A stretch of 64,000 nucleotides of DNA from Streptomyces roseoviridis (GCF_039535235.1 NZ_BAAAWU010000001.1:6761001-6825000), one strand, 5' to 3'. Shown: positions 54,065-63,597, numbered from the stretch's first letter. The notes: generated from the letters alone by a model not told the origin. Numbers and translations: made by a program.

Positions 54065-54475
54065 TCAGCCCACGGAGGCGATCAGGTCGTTGCACGCCTG
54101 CTCGCAGCGGCGGCAGGCCTTGGCGCACACACGACAGTGGTCGTGCATGTCGGCGTGCCGCTGGCACTCATCACCGCATGCCTTGCAGGCGACAGCGCAC
54201 GCCTGGAGGATCGCGCGGGTGATGCCGGCGTCGTAGCCAGTGTGGCGAGAGAGCACCGCGGCGGTGGCGGTGCAGATGTCGGCGCAGTCGGCGTTGGTGC
54301 GAATGCACTTGGTCAGGTCGCCCACCGTCTCCTCGGACAGGCAGGAGTCGGAGCAGGCGGTACACGCCTGGGCACAGGCGATGCACTCCTCGATGCAACG
54401 GACGAGCTTCTCTCGGTCCACCCCGCCCAGGTCGGCGGGGTAGGTGTCGAGCATGTCTTTGACGGTGGTGGTCAT
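54065..54475 (-). CDS. Four-helix-bundle copper-binding protein (Csp3-like)
   Basis: A 136-residue Cys-rich helical protein. Helix pairs carry repeated Cys with i/i+3/i+4 spacing: CIEECIACAQACTACSDSC, CIRTNADCADICTA, CAVACKACGDECQRHADMHDHCRVCAKACRRCEQAC. This is the pattern of Csp-type copper storage proteins, whose cytosolic Csp3 members store many Cu(I) ions in the bundle core; no signal peptide is present. ATG 54475 with GGAGG nearby. It stands next to a decayed PucR regulator. Confidence 0.9.
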   Translation of the reverse strand: MTTTVKDMLDTYPADLGGVDREKLVRCIEECIACAQACTACSDSCLSEETVGDLTKCIRTNADCADICTATAAVLSRHTGYDAGITRAILQACAVACKACGDECQRHADMHDHCRVCAKACRRCEQACNDLIASVG

Positions 54476-54589
54476 GTCTGCCTCCTGAGGTGCGATACGG
54501 GCGGTCCGGGTTTCCGCCTGTCACGCCTAACCTCTGCCACCGGGCCGGAAACGGTTCGGCCTCCAGCGGCCTCCGGTTGGCCGGTCACA

Positions 54590-55387
54590 TAGCTCGTGGC
54601 GCGGACGCTGAGGCTGAGACTGCGGGCCGCCTGGGCGGTGACGCAGCCGGCGGGGAAGTACGCGGTGAGGGGGTCGAGGAGGGGTTTCGCGCCGCCGCGG
54701 GCCTCCTCGTACGAGTGGACGACACCGCCGGCGCCCGGGTGTGCGCGGCCGACGGCGACCCGGCCGCCGTCGGTGGCGGCGTACGCCTGCTTGGCGAAGT
54801 GGGTGAGCACGTCGGGCTCGTCGGCGGGGGCGACGCAGATCAGCCGGACGTCCTTGGTGGTGAGGAGGATGCGGCGGTTGCCGAAGCAGGCGACGAGCGA
54901 GGGTTCGACGGTACGGGTGACCGCGTAACCGTCGTCGTAGGGTTCCGGCCCCTGGACGACGGCCACCGCGTGGGCGTGGGACAGGAGCAGTCCGAAACGT
55001 TCGGCGCGTTCGGCCAGCCTGCCGAGGTCGCTGCGACCGTAGAGCAGGTCGTCGATGAACTCCCTCCGCGCGGCCTTCTCCTGGCGCATCGCCAGATGCT
55101 GGGCCCCCGTTCGTGGCCCTCGGCGAAGGCGTCGACGGCCTGCTCGACGGCGCCCAGGAGGTGCTCGGCCGCGGACCGCGGCAGTCCGGGACGTACCCGC
55201 TCTGCCGCAAAGAGGTGCGCCCGGACGAGGGATCGCAGCCCGATCCCGGCCTCCGCGGCGCGCGTTCCCCTCGGGCGCGCAGAGCTTCGCGTTCCTCCCG
55301 GGTGAGGCTGCGGCGGGTCGCGCACACCCGAGTCAGGATCTCGGCGTACCCCTCCAGGTACTCCTCGCTCGGTTCTCGCTCCGTCAC
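54590..55387 (-). pseudogene. Decayed PucR/CdaR-type regulator
   Basis: Three frames are needed to read one protein. VTEREPSEEYLEGYAEILTRV is followed by SLTREEREALRARGE, and a shift leads to AEAGIGLRSLVRAHLFAAERVRP. AAEHLLGAVEQAVDAFAEGHER comes next, then a further shift to RQEKAARREFIDDLLYGRSDLGRLAERAERFGLLL and the CdaR-like domain. After SYEEARGG an internal deletion joins to PLLDPLTAYFPAGCVTAQAARSLSLSVRA, the start of the PucR helix-turn-helix, which is then lost. Start GTG at 55387. It is not a working regulator. Confidence 0.8.
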
Positions 55388-55614
55388 GGCCCCTCGCGGA
55401 TTCCCGCCGCGTCTCTGACGAGTCCGCGACACGCGGTGAACAAGAGTGGCATGTGCCTCGGGAGCGCTCGCCACCGGCATTAAGGAGGCGTCAAAGACTG
55501 CCTGGTTCCGGCAATGCGGAGCAAGGTGGCGCTGCTTCAGGATGGCTGTCGGAAGGGCACGAACGTCGGTCTGGTGCCGGGAGACGGAAACCGTGACATG
55601 TCAGGGGGAGAGCC

Positions 55615-55887
55615 ATGGGGGAGTTCGTGAACACCGCCGTCGGCTTCCCCTCGTTGTCGTTCGGTGCGGCCGTGGTCACCGTGGCGGCGTTCTGGCAGCT
55701 GGTGCTGTTCGCCGACGCGCCCCGCCCCTTCTCCGCCCTCTTCCCGCTCGCCCTCCTGCCCCGCCGCCCGAGCCTGCGGCTTTCGCTTCCTCCATCGACA
55801 CGGGGTTCTTCATGGATGCCATCACCGTGGGCATCGGCGTGCTCGTCGCCGTTGTCCTGCTCGTCACCGTCGCCCTGCTCTTCGTGA
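55615..55887 (+). pseudogene. Truncated YqiJ/DUF1449-like membrane protein upstream of flotillin
   Basis: The frame starts MGEFVNTAVGFPSLSFGAAVVTVAAFWQLVLF, the typical first membrane segment of the OB-fold membrane proteins (YqiJ/YuaF-like) encoded just upstream of bacterial flotillins. After about 32 residues the expected acidic OB-fold part is absent; the rest is low-complexity and overlaps the flotillin start. A strong GGGGGAG precedes the ATG. I read it as an internal deletion that removed most of the gene while keeping its promoter and start. It could still be translated as a short peptide coupled to flotillin. Confidence 0.6.
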
Positions 55888-57836
55888 TCAGCCGGCTGTT
55901 CCGCAAGGTGGAGCAGGGCAAGGCACTGATCGTCTCGAAGATGCGAAAGGTCGACGTCACCTTCACCGGGCAGGTCGTCCTGCCCGTCCTGCACAAGGCC
56001 GAGGTCATGGACATCTCGGTGAAAACCATCGAGATCTCCCGGACCGGGCGCGACGGCCTGATCTGCCGCGACAACATCCGCGCCGACATCCGCATCTCGT
56101 TCTTCGTCCGGGTCAACAAGACGGTCGAGGACGTCATCAAGGTCGCCCAGGCCATCGGCACGTCCCGCGCCAGCGACAAGGCGACGCTTCAGGAGCTGTT
56201 CAACGCGAAGTTCTCCGAGGCGCTCAAGACCGTCGGCAAGCAGTTGGACTTCACCGACCTCTACACCAAGCGCGAGGAGCTGCGGTTCCGGATCATCGAG
56301 ATCATCGGCATCGACCTCAACGGCTACAGCCTGGAGGACGCGGCCATCGACTACCTGGAGCAGACCCCGCTGTCCCAGCTCGACGCCGGCAACATCCTGG
56401 ACGCCCAGGGCATCCGCAAGATCACCGAACTCACCGCCGCCGAGAACGTCCGCACCAACGAGCTGCGCCAGAACGAGCAGAAGGAGATCACCCGCCAGAA
56501 CGTCGACGCCCGCGAAGCCATCCTCGAACTCGAGCGGCGCCAGGCGGACGCCGAGATCAAGCAGCAGCGGGAGATCGACACCGTACGGGCCCGGGAGGAG
56601 GCCGAGACCGCGAAGGTCGTGGAGGAGGAGCGGCTGCGGGCGCAGAGCGCGTTCCTGCGCACCGAGGAGCAGCTCGGGATCCAGCGGGAGAACCAGGCAC
56701 GGGAGGTCGCGGTCGCACAGAAGAACCGCGAGCGGGTTATCGCCGTCGAGAACGAGCGGATCGAGAAGGACCGGCTCCTGGAGGTCATCGCCCGGGACCG
56801 GGAGACCGAACTCACCCGCATCGCCGCCGAGAAGGAGGTCGAGGCCGAGCGCCGGGACATCGCCGAGGTGATCCGCGAGCGGGTCGCGGTGGACCGTACG
56901 GTCGCCGAGCAGGAGGAGTCGATCAAGCGGCTGCGGACCGTCGAGGAGGCCGAGCGCGCCCGGCAGGCCGTCGTCATCGCGGCCGAGGCGGAAGCCCAGG
57001 AGAAGCTGGTCAAGGACATCAAGGCCGCCGAGGCGGCCGAACAGGCCGCCCTCCACCGGGCCGCCGAGGAGCTCACCCTCGCCGAGGCACGCACCAGGGC
57101 CGCCGACATGGACGCCCGAGCCAGGATCCGCCTCGCCGAGGGTATCCAGGCCGAAGCAGCCGCCGAGGGCCTGGCCGCCGCGCAGGTACGCGAGAAGGAG
57201 GCAGACGCGATCCAGAAGACCGGCCGCGCCGAGGCCGAGGCCACCGAGGCCCGCCTGCGCGCCGAGGCCGAGGGGCTGCGGGCCAAGGCGCTCGCCGAGG
57301 CCACCGCGATCGGAGAGAAGCTCAAGGCGGAGGCCGAAGGTCTCAACCAGAAGGCCATCGCCGTCGCCGCGTTCGACGAGGCGTCCCGCACCCACGAGGA
57401 GTACCGGCTGCGCCTGGAGGCGGAGAAGGACATCCGGCTCGCCGGCCTCGACGTGCAGCGTCAGGTCGCCGAGGCGCAGGCCACCGTGCTCGCCACCGGC
57501 CTGGAGAACGCCGACATCAACATCGTCGGCGGCGAGTCGGTCTTCCTCGACCGGCTCGTGCAGTCCATCGCGCTCGGCAAGTCCGTCGACGGCTTCATGG
57601 ACCACTCCCGGACCGCGCAGGCGCTCGCCGGCCCGTGGCTCGACGGCGAGGGTTCCTTCACCGAGGACCTCACCAAGGTGCTCGGCTCGCTCTCCAGCGC
57701 CGACGTGCAGAACCTCAGCGTCTCCGCGCTGCTGGCGAAGGCCATGAAGTCCGGCGTGCTCGACGCGCACGTCCCCGGCCCGGCCACCGCCGCCCCGGCC
57801 GAGACCGCCGCGCTGAACGGCGCGGCCACGAACTGA
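55812..57836 (+). CDS. Flotillin family (SPFH) protein
   Basis: A 674-residue membrane scaffold. One N-terminal transmembrane helix (ITVGIGVLVAVVLLVTVALLFVI) is followed by the SPFH domain (about 30-210; KMRKVDVTFTGQVVLPVLHKAEVMDISVKTIEIS...). A 350-residue coiled coil rich in Glu/Ala (EAEA repeats) follows, with an NADINIVGGE segment and a C-terminal tail near residue 600. Flotillins/FloT oligomerise in membrane microdomains and organise signalling or secretion. The ATG at 55812 is preferred over the longer frame. The next gene is the AAA ATPase, 97 bases on, after a hairpin. Confidence 0.93.
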   Translation: MDAITVGIGVLVAVVLLVTVALLFVISRLFRKVEQGKALIVSKMRKVDVTFTGQVVLPVLHKAEVMDISVKTIEISRTGRDGLICRDNIRADIRISFFVRVNKTVEDVIKVAQAIGTSRASDKATLQELFNAKFSEALKTVGKQLDFTDLYTKREELRFRIIEIIGIDLNGYSLEDAAIDYLEQTPLSQLDAGNILDAQGIRKITELTAAENVRTNELRQNEQKEITRQNVDAREAILELERRQADAEIKQQREIDTVRAREEAETAKVVEEERLRAQSAFLRTEEQLGIQRENQAREVAVAQKNRERVIAVENERIEKDRLLEVIARDRETELTRIAAEKEVEAERRDIAEVIRERVAVDRTVAEQEESIKRLRTVEEAERARQAVVIAAEAEAQEKLVKDIKAAEAAEQAALHRAAEELTLAEARTRAADMDARARIRLAEGIQAEAAAEGLAAAQVREKEADAIQKTGRAEAEATEARLRAEAEGLRAKALAEATAIGEKLKAEAEGLNQKAIAVAAFDEASRTHEEYRLRLEAEKDIRLAGLDVQRQVAEAQATVLATGLENADINIVGGESVFLDRLVQSIALGKSVDGFMDHSRTAQALAGPWLDGEGSFTEDLTKVLGSLSSADVQNLSVSALLAKAMKSGVLDAHVPGPATAAPAETAALNGAATN

Positions 57837-57859
57837 CCGCCCCGGGGGGAGCGGTCACA

Positions 57860-57904
57860 GCGGGTCCGGTGCCGGCATACGGGGGTTGTCGGCACCGGAC
57901 CCGC
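57860..57904. terminator. Hairpin between flotillin and AAA ATPase genes
   Basis: GCGGGTCCGGTGCCG pairs perfectly with CGGCACCGGACCCGC (15 base pairs, 15-base loop). It ends 29 bases before the ATG of the ATPase gene and could lower, but not abolish, read-through, setting the ratio of the two products. Confidence 0.75.
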
Positions 57905-57933
57905 ATCCATCACGGGACAAGGAGCGGATCGAC

Positions 57934-60900
57934 ATGAGCACCGGAATCGACCAGGACACGTACGCGATGCTGCGTGACCGCCTCTCGGCGCAGGCGGCAG
58001 AGCTGGCCGGGCGTGCCGAGGCGCTGAACACGGCCCGCGCCACCGCCTTCGGTTCCGGTCGACTCGCTCTCACCGGCACCGGCAGCGTCCGCACCGAGGG
58101 CGCCGGGGCACTGCTGGACGTCGCCGCGGTCGGGGACGACGCCCTGTTGTTCGGCTCCCACCCGGCCTACGGGGGGAGCGCCGAGCCGTCGGTCGCCGAC
58201 GTCTTCACCCTTCACGACCGGGACCTGAACCCGCTGCCCGAGGACGCGGTGCCCGGCCTCCTCGACGACCCCGGCTTCGTACGGGAGTTCTCTGCGCTGC
58301 ACCGGTACTTCCGGGGCGCGCGCCTGCTCCGGCTGCGGCGCGTGGAGGGCCGGCTCCTCGCCGTCTTCCGGACCGGGCAGAAGACCGACGACATCCGCGT
58401 CCTGCGCTGGTCGGTCGGGCCGTCGGGCGAGACGCGGTTCCTCGACGCCCTGGGAGAGCGCGACCACGTCTTTCCGCCCCCGCACGACGTCGACTGGGTG
58501 GAGACGACCCGCGACGACCACGTCCAGGGCCGGCACCCGCACGTCTCACTCGGCGAACGCCTCTTCGTCTCCACGGTCAGCGGGGTGCTGACCGTCAAGA
58601 CGGAGAACGACGCCGAGACAGCCGAGGGCGTGTTCGCCGAGCCGGTCGACGAGCCGCTCCAGGCACTGGCTGACGCCGAGGTCGCGTACGCGGTCGTGGG
58701 GGCCTTGACCCTGGTGCGCGTCCGCCCGTACAAGGAGGAGGTCGTCCGCCACCTCGTCTTCAACGCTCTCACCGGGAGCGTGGTCAGGCTCGACGGCATC
58801 GGTCAGTCGTGTCTGCGGCTGCCCGGGGACGAGGGAATCGTCTTCCCCGGTGGCTACTGCCTCGCCTCCGGTGCGGTGAAGACCTTCGACACCGATACCT
58901 CGGGACTGGTCTTCGACCGGGCGATCCGTTCGCCCGACGGCGAGAACCTCCTCTTCGCCTTCCATACCCGGCCGGAGCGCCGCGGTCTCCTCCTGCCGTA
59001 CAACCTGATCCGCAAGGAGATCGCCCATCCGGTGTCCTGCCGCGGATACGCGCTGCTCGACGACGGGACGATGGTCGTGCTGCGCGACGAGACCAGCGAG
59101 CCCGGCCGCGTCCACCCCGTGCAGATCTGGCGGACCCCGTACGTCTCCGACACGCATGTGCCTCCTGTCGTGGACGGTCCGTTGGCCCGCATCGGCAACG
59201 CGGATCTGGTCCGGGGGATCGCCGACTGCCTGTCGATCGTCCGTCAGGCCACCGAGCTGACCCCCGCCGGCGAGGTGTACGAGGCACTCGTCGCCGCCTG
59301 CGTGCGCGCGGGCGACGTCCACCACTGGCTGGGCGATCCGGAGACCGGCGACCTGCTCACCCCGCTGACGGAGCTCCGGGCCACCGCAGCGCAGGTCCTC
59401 GACGAGTTCGAGACGGTGACCGCGCTCACCCGACAGGCGGCGGAGGCATTCGCGGACTCCGCCCAGCAGGTCGGCCGGCTGGTCCGGCGCGTCCGTGGCG
59501 AGGTGCCCGCCACGGCCGGGGAGTGGATCTCCCGGATCACCGAGCTGCGCCAGGCACAGGGTCACCTGCTGACCCTGAAGGACATGCGGTACGCCGACAC
59601 GGACGGCATCGACGCCCTCGCCGGGGAGGTCGAGGCCGACATCGCCTCGGCGGCCCAGCGGGCCGTCGCCTTCCTCCGGCGTGAGGACGCCTTCGCCGCC
59701 CACCACACGGAGGCGGAACGGCTCGCGACAGAAGCCGGCGCCGTCACCACTGTGGCGGGCGCGGGCCCGGTCGCCGAGCGGCTCGACACGCATACCGCCG
59801 GGCTGCGGACGCTCAGCGAGGTCATCGCCGGCCTCGACATCGGCGACGCCACCGTCCGCACCTCGATCCTGGAACGGATCGCCGATGTCCTGGGCGCGCT
59901 GAACCGCGCCCGGGCCCTCCTCGCGGCCCGCCGCACCGAACTCCTCGACCAGGAGGGGCGGGCGGAGTTCGCCGCCGAGTTCGCCCTGCTCGGCCAGGCC
60001 GTCACCGGCGCGCTGGCCGCCGCGGACAGCCCCGACCGCTGCGACGACCAGCTCGGCCGGCTGCTGCTCCAGCTGGAGAACCTGGAGTCCCGCTTCGCCG
60101 AGCACGACGGCTTCCTCGGCGAGATCGCCGACAAGCGCGCCGAGCTGTACGACGCGTTCGCCGCGCGCAGGCAGTCCCTCCAGGACGCCCGTGCTCGCCG
60201 CGCCGAGCGCCTCGCGGCATCGGCAGGCCGCGTCCTGGACACGATCGCCCGGCGAGCCGCGACGCTGGCCGACCTGGACGAGGTGAACACGTACTTCGCC
60301 TCCGACCCCATGGTCGCCAGGATCCGGCGCACCGGCGCCGAGCTGCGGGAACTCGGCGAGGAGGCCCGGGCGGAGGAACTGGAGAGCCGGCTCGGCGCCG
60401 CCCGGCAGGAGGCAGGTCGTTCGCTACGGGACCGCAGCGAGCTCTTCGGCGACGGCGGCGCCACGATCCGGCTCGGCCGGCACCGCTTCGCCGTCAACCG
60501 GCAGGCCCCGGAGCTGACCCTCGTACCGCACGAGGACACCCTCGCCCTCAGCCTGACCGGAACCGACTACCGCGTGCCGGTCAGCGCCCCGGACTGTGCC
60601 GAGACCCGCCCGTTCTGGGACCGGACCCTGCCCTCCGAGTCGCCCGACGTCTACCGCTCGGAATACCTGGCCGCGCGACTCCTCGCCGAGCACGGCGCCG
60701 GCACGCTGGCGGGTCAGGACGTGGTCGCGCTCGCGCGACGGGCCGCCGAGGCCGCGTACGACGAGGGGTACGAGCGCGGCGTCCACGACCACGACGCGGC
60801 GGTGATCCTGCAGGCCGTCCTCCGGCTGCACGGAAGCGTCGGACTGCTCAGGTACCCGGCTCCGGCACGCGCGGCCGCCCAGGTCTTCTGGGCCCACACC

Positions 60901-62778
60901 GCCACCGACGAGGCCCGCGACCAGTGGTCCCGCCGGGCCGAGGCCCTGACCCGGGCCCGCGACCTCTTCGGCGCGGAGTCGGCCGTCGACGGCCTGCGGA
61001 GCGAGCTGGCCGAGGAGATCGGCGACCCGACGGCCGCCGCCTACCTGGTCGAGGAGCTCGCCGCCGCGCCGACGGGCTTCGCCGTCTCGGACCCGGCGCG
61101 GACGCTGCTCGACAAGTTCCGCCGCGCCGTCGGATCATCCGCGTACGACGACGCCCTCGCCTCCCTCACCAAACCGCACGCGCGGCGTCAGCTCGTCGAG
61201 GCATGGCTCACCTCCTACGCGTCGGCGTCCGGGGAGCGGCTCGACCAGGGCGTGCTCGCCGAGGCCGTCGCGGTCGAGCTGTGCCCGGAGCTCGACCGCT
61301 ACGAGGTCGCCGCCCCCCTCACGGAGACGGTCACCGGGCTCCTGGGCACACACCCCCGCCTGGAGGGGCGCGCGCTGGAAGTGCGGCTCGACGAGTTCCT
61401 GGCCAGGACGGGGGACTTCGCGGCCACCGACGTGCCGGCCTTCCGTACGTACCGGGAACGCCGGGCTCGGCTTGTCGTCACCGAGCGCGACCGGCTCCGC
61501 GTGGACGAGTACCGGCCCCGGGTCATGCCGTCCTTCGTCCGCAACCGGCTCGTCGACGAGGTCTACCTCCCCCTCATCGGCGACAACCTGGCCAAACAGC
61601 TCGGCACGACCGGCGCCGGCCGGCGGAGCGACTCCCAGGGCCTGCTGCTGCTCCTCTCTCCGCCCGGCTACGGCAAGACCACACTGATCGAGTACGTCGC
61701 CGAACGCCTCGGCCTGCTTCTCGTCAAGGTCGACGGACCCGCCCTCGGACACCGGACGACCTCGCTCGACCCCGCCGAGGCGCCCGACGCGACCGCCCGC
61801 CGGGAACTGGAGAAGATCGCCTTCGCCCTGGCGGCGGCCAACAACGTCCTGCTGTACGTCGACGACATCCAGCACACCTCGCCGGAGTTCCTGCAAAAGT
61901 TCATCCCGCTCTGCGACGCCACCCGGACCCTGAACGGCCACGACCTGCGCGGCAAGCGCTTCGCCGTCTGCATGGCCGGGAACCCGTACACCGAGTCGGG
62001 ACAGGCCTTCCGCGTCCCCGACATGCTCGCCAACCGGGCCGACGTGTGGAACCTCGGCGACGTCCTCACCGGCAAGGAGGAGGCCTTCGCGTTCAGCTTC
62101 GTGGAGAACGCCCTCACGTCCCACCCCGTCCTGGCGCCCCTGGCGGGCCGTGACCGCTCCGAACTGGAGCTGCTGACCCGGTTGGCGGCAGGCGACCCGA
62201 CAGCGCGCCGTGACCGGCTCGCCCACCCCTACGCCCCCGCCGAGCTCGACCAGATCATCACCGTCCTCCGCCATCTCCTCAACGCCCGCGACACCGTGCT
62301 CGCCGTCAACGCCGAGTACATCTCCTCGGCGGCCACCGCCGACGAGGCCCGTACCGAACCGCCGTTCCGGCTCCAGGGGTCGTACCGCACGATGAACAAG
62401 ATCGCTGCCCGTATCTCGCCCGCGATGAACGACGCCGAGCTCAGCGCGGTGATCGACGACCACTACACCGCCGAGGCCCAGACCCTCACCGCCGAGGCCG
62501 AGGCCAACCTCCTCAAGCTCGCCGCGATCCGCGGCACCCTCACTCCGGCGCAGGCCGCCCGCTGGACGGAAGTGACAGCCGTCCACACACGTACCCGAGC
62601 CCTCGGCGGCTCCGCCGATGACCCCCTCGCCCGGGCCGTCTCCGCCCTCGGCCTGCTCGCCGACCGCATCACCGCCGTCGAAGCGGCGATCACCCGCGCC
62701 GCTGACCCGCGCCACCTCCTCGCGCGGCCCGCGTCACACCTCGCTGACGTCACCGCTCCCGCCCACCGCCGGAACTGA
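57934..62778 (+). CDS. Giant DUF3686-type AAA ATPase ('DNA repair ATPase' family)
   Basis: A 1614-residue protein. Residues 1 to about 480 form a beta-rich domain of the DUF3686 type (KTDDIRVLRWSVGPSGETRFLDALGERDH). A helical region of about 700 residues with coiled-coil character follows. The AAA domain near 1220-1450 has Walker A LSPPGYGKTTLIEY with Lys1248 and Walker B VLLYVDDIQHTS with Asp1310/Asp1311. A sensor-like VCMAGNPYTESG and a C-terminal helical tail follow. The family is annotated as DNA-repair ATPase without biochemical proof. There is no signal peptide or membrane helix. The ATG at 57934 has AAGGAGCGG upstream. Position between flotillin and NfeD/SPFH genes implies a role at a membrane scaffold. 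Confidence 0.88.
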   Translation: MSTGIDQDTYAMLRDRLSAQAAELAGRAEALNTARATAFGSGRLALTGTGSVRTEGAGALLDVAAVGDDALLFGSHPAYGGSAEPSVADVFTLHDRDLNPLPEDAVPGLLDDPGFVREFSALHRYFRGARLLRLRRVEGRLLAVFRTGQKTDDIRVLRWSVGPSGETRFLDALGERDHVFPPPHDVDWVETTRDDHVQGRHPHVSLGERLFVSTVSGVLTVKTENDAETAEGVFAEPVDEPLQALADAEVAYAVVGALTLVRVRPYKEEVVRHLVFNALTGSVVRLDGIGQSCLRLPGDEGIVFPGGYCLASGAVKTFDTDTSGLVFDRAIRSPDGENLLFAFHTRPERRGLLLPYNLIRKEIAHPVSCRGYALLDDGTMVVLRDETSEPGRVHPVQIWRTPYVSDTHVPPVVDGPLARIGNADLVRGIADCLSIVRQATELTPAGEVYEALVAACVRAGDVHHWLGDPETGDLLTPLTELRATAAQVLDEFETVTALTRQAAEAFADSAQQVGRLVRRVRGEVPATAGEWISRITELRQAQGHLLTLKDMRYADTDGIDALAGEVEADIASAAQRAVAFLRREDAFAAHHTEAERLATEAGAVTTVAGAGPVAERLDTHTAGLRTLSEVIAGLDIGDATVRTSILERIADVLGALNRARALLAARRTELLDQEGRAEFAAEFALLGQAVTGALAAADSPDRCDDQLGRLLLQLENLESRFAEHDGFLGEIADKRAELYDAFAARRQSLQDARARRAERLAASAGRVLDTIARRAATLADLDEVNTYFASDPMVARIRRTGAELRELGEEARAEELESRLGAARQEAGRSLRDRSELFGDGGATIRLGRHRFAVNRQAPELTLVPHEDTLALSLTGTDYRVPVSAPDCAETRPFWDRTLPSESPDVYRSEYLAARLLAEHGAGTLAGQDVVALARRAAEAAYDEGYERGVHDHDAAVILQAVLRLHGSVGLLRYPAPARAAAQVFWAHTATDEARDQWSRRAEALTRARDLFGAESAVDGLRSELAEEIGDPTAAAYLVEELAAAPTGFAVSDPARTLLDKFRRAVGSSAYDDALASLTKPHARRQLVEAWLTSYASASGERLDQGVLAEAVAVELCPELDRYEVAAPLTETVTGLLGTHPRLEGRALEVRLDEFLARTGDFAATDVPAFRTYRERRARLVVTERDRLRVDEYRPRVMPSFVRNRLVDEVYLPLIGDNLAKQLGTTGAGRRSDSQGLLLLLSPPGYGKTTLIEYVAERLGLLLVKVDGPALGHRTTSLDPAEAPDATARRELEKIAFALAAANNVLLYVDDIQHTSPEFLQKFIPLCDATRTLNGHDLRGKRFAVCMAGNPYTESGQAFRVPDMLANRADVWNLGDVLTGKEEAFAFSFVENALTSHPVLAPLAGRDRSELELLTRLAAGDPTARRDRLAHPYAPAELDQIITVLRHLLNARDTVLAVNAEYISSAATADEARTEPPFRLQGSYRTMNKIAARISPAMNDAELSAVIDDHYTAEAQTLTAEAEANLLKLAAIRGTLTPAQAARWTEVTAVHTRTRALGGSADDPLARAVSALGLLADRITAVEAAITRAADPRHLLARPASHLADVTAPAHRRN

Positions 62779-62799
62779 CACACGAAGGGTCGAGACAGC

Positions 62800-63021
62800 A
62801 TGGCCAAGCCCTTGCACGCGGCGATCGGGGCGCACCCGGTCCTCTGCCTGATGTGCGGCAGCGACACGTTCCGGAAGCGGGAGGTGCTGCTGAACAGCAC
62901 GGGTATGGAGTTCTTCAGCATGGCGTGGGCGAACGAGTCGGCGACCGGGCTCATCTGCCGGTCGTGCGGCTACGTGCACCTGTTCGTCAACCCCGCCCTC
63001 AGGACGTTCCGGCAGAAGTGA
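62800..63021 (+). CDS. Small zinc-ribbon protein
   Basis: A 73-residue protein with two CxxC pairs (CLMC in VLCLMCGSDTFRKREV and CRSC in GLICRSCGYVHLF) 37 residues apart, as in rubredoxin-like zinc ribbons. Between them is a LNSTGMEFFSMAWANESATG core. The gene starts 21 bases after the ATPase stop and is almost certainly cotranscribed. It may bind nucleic acid or serve as an adaptor of the ATPase; the function is not known. Confidence 0.85.
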   Translation: MAKPLHAAIGAHPVLCLMCGSDTFRKREVLLNSTGMEFFSMAWANESATGLICRSCGYVHLFVNPALRTFRQK

Positions 63022-63162
63022 GAACGCTGCGGCCCGTCGGTCTGCTCGTGCAGCGGGCGGAGCAGCCGGACGGAGCGTGCCCTTTCGCAAAACGGGGTAG
63101 AAGCGACAAAAGGCACAATTCTTGTTCAGTCCTTCGCGGGGTGCACCCGCCGGGAGAGCGCC
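63022..63162. promoter_or_regulatory. AT-rich spacer before the NfeD gene
   Basis: The stretch 63085-63125 (AAAACGGGG, AAGCGACAAAAGGCACAATT, CTTGTTCAG) is AT-richer than its surroundings and may hold a promoter for the NfeD-SPFH pair. No ribosome-binding site stronger than GGGAGAG is visible before the NfeD ATG. Confidence 0.45.
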
Positions 63163-63594
63163 ATGGATCCATGGCTGGTCTGGTTGATCGCCGCAGGAGT
63201 GCTGGTGGTGGCGGAGATCTTCACCCTCACCGCCGCGCTCGGGATCCTCGGCGTCGCCGCGGCGGTCACGGCGGGAACCGCCGCCCTGGGACTCTCGCCG
63301 CCCTTGCAGCTCGTGGTCTTCACCGTGCTGGCCGCGACCAGCCTGCTGTTCGTGCGCCCGGTCGCCGCGCGCGCTCTGCGCGGGCCGCAGGCCGGGCGAT
63401 TCGGTACGGACGCGCTGGTGGGCCGCTCCGCCCACGTCGTGTCGGAGGTGACGGGCCTGGGCGGCAGGGTCCGCATCGGTGGCGAGGAGTGGACCGCCCG
63501 CGCCTACGACGAGACGCTGGTGATACCTCCGGGGGCGACCGTCGACGTCATGGAAATCGATGGTGCCACCGCCGTCGTCTATCCCCGGGAGTGA
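63163..63594 (+). CDS. NfeD family membrane protein
   Basis: A 143-residue NfeD protein. Two or three N-terminal helices (WLVWLIAAGVLVVAEIFTLTAALGILGVAAAVTAG and LQLVVFTVLAATSLLFV) lead to a C-terminal OB-fold domain (ALVGRSAHVVSEVTGLGGRVRIGGEEWTARAY). NfeD partners associate with SPFH proteins and stabilise their membrane assemblies. The SPFH gene follows only 3 bases after the stop. It lacks the N-terminal ClpP-like domain of long NfeD proteins. Confidence 0.92.
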   Translation: MDPWLVWLIAAGVLVVAEIFTLTAALGILGVAAAVTAGTAALGLSPPLQLVVFTVLAATSLLFVRPVAARALRGPQAGRFGTDALVGRSAHVVSEVTGLGGRVRIGGEEWTARAYDETLVIPPGATVDVMEIDGATAVVYPRE

Positions 63595-63597
63595 GTC

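Noticed and set aside
55491..57770. Long minus-strand frame opposite flotillin
   Set aside because: Leu/Gly/Asp-rich mirror of the Glu/Ala coiled-coil coding sequence; no start signal or homology pattern.
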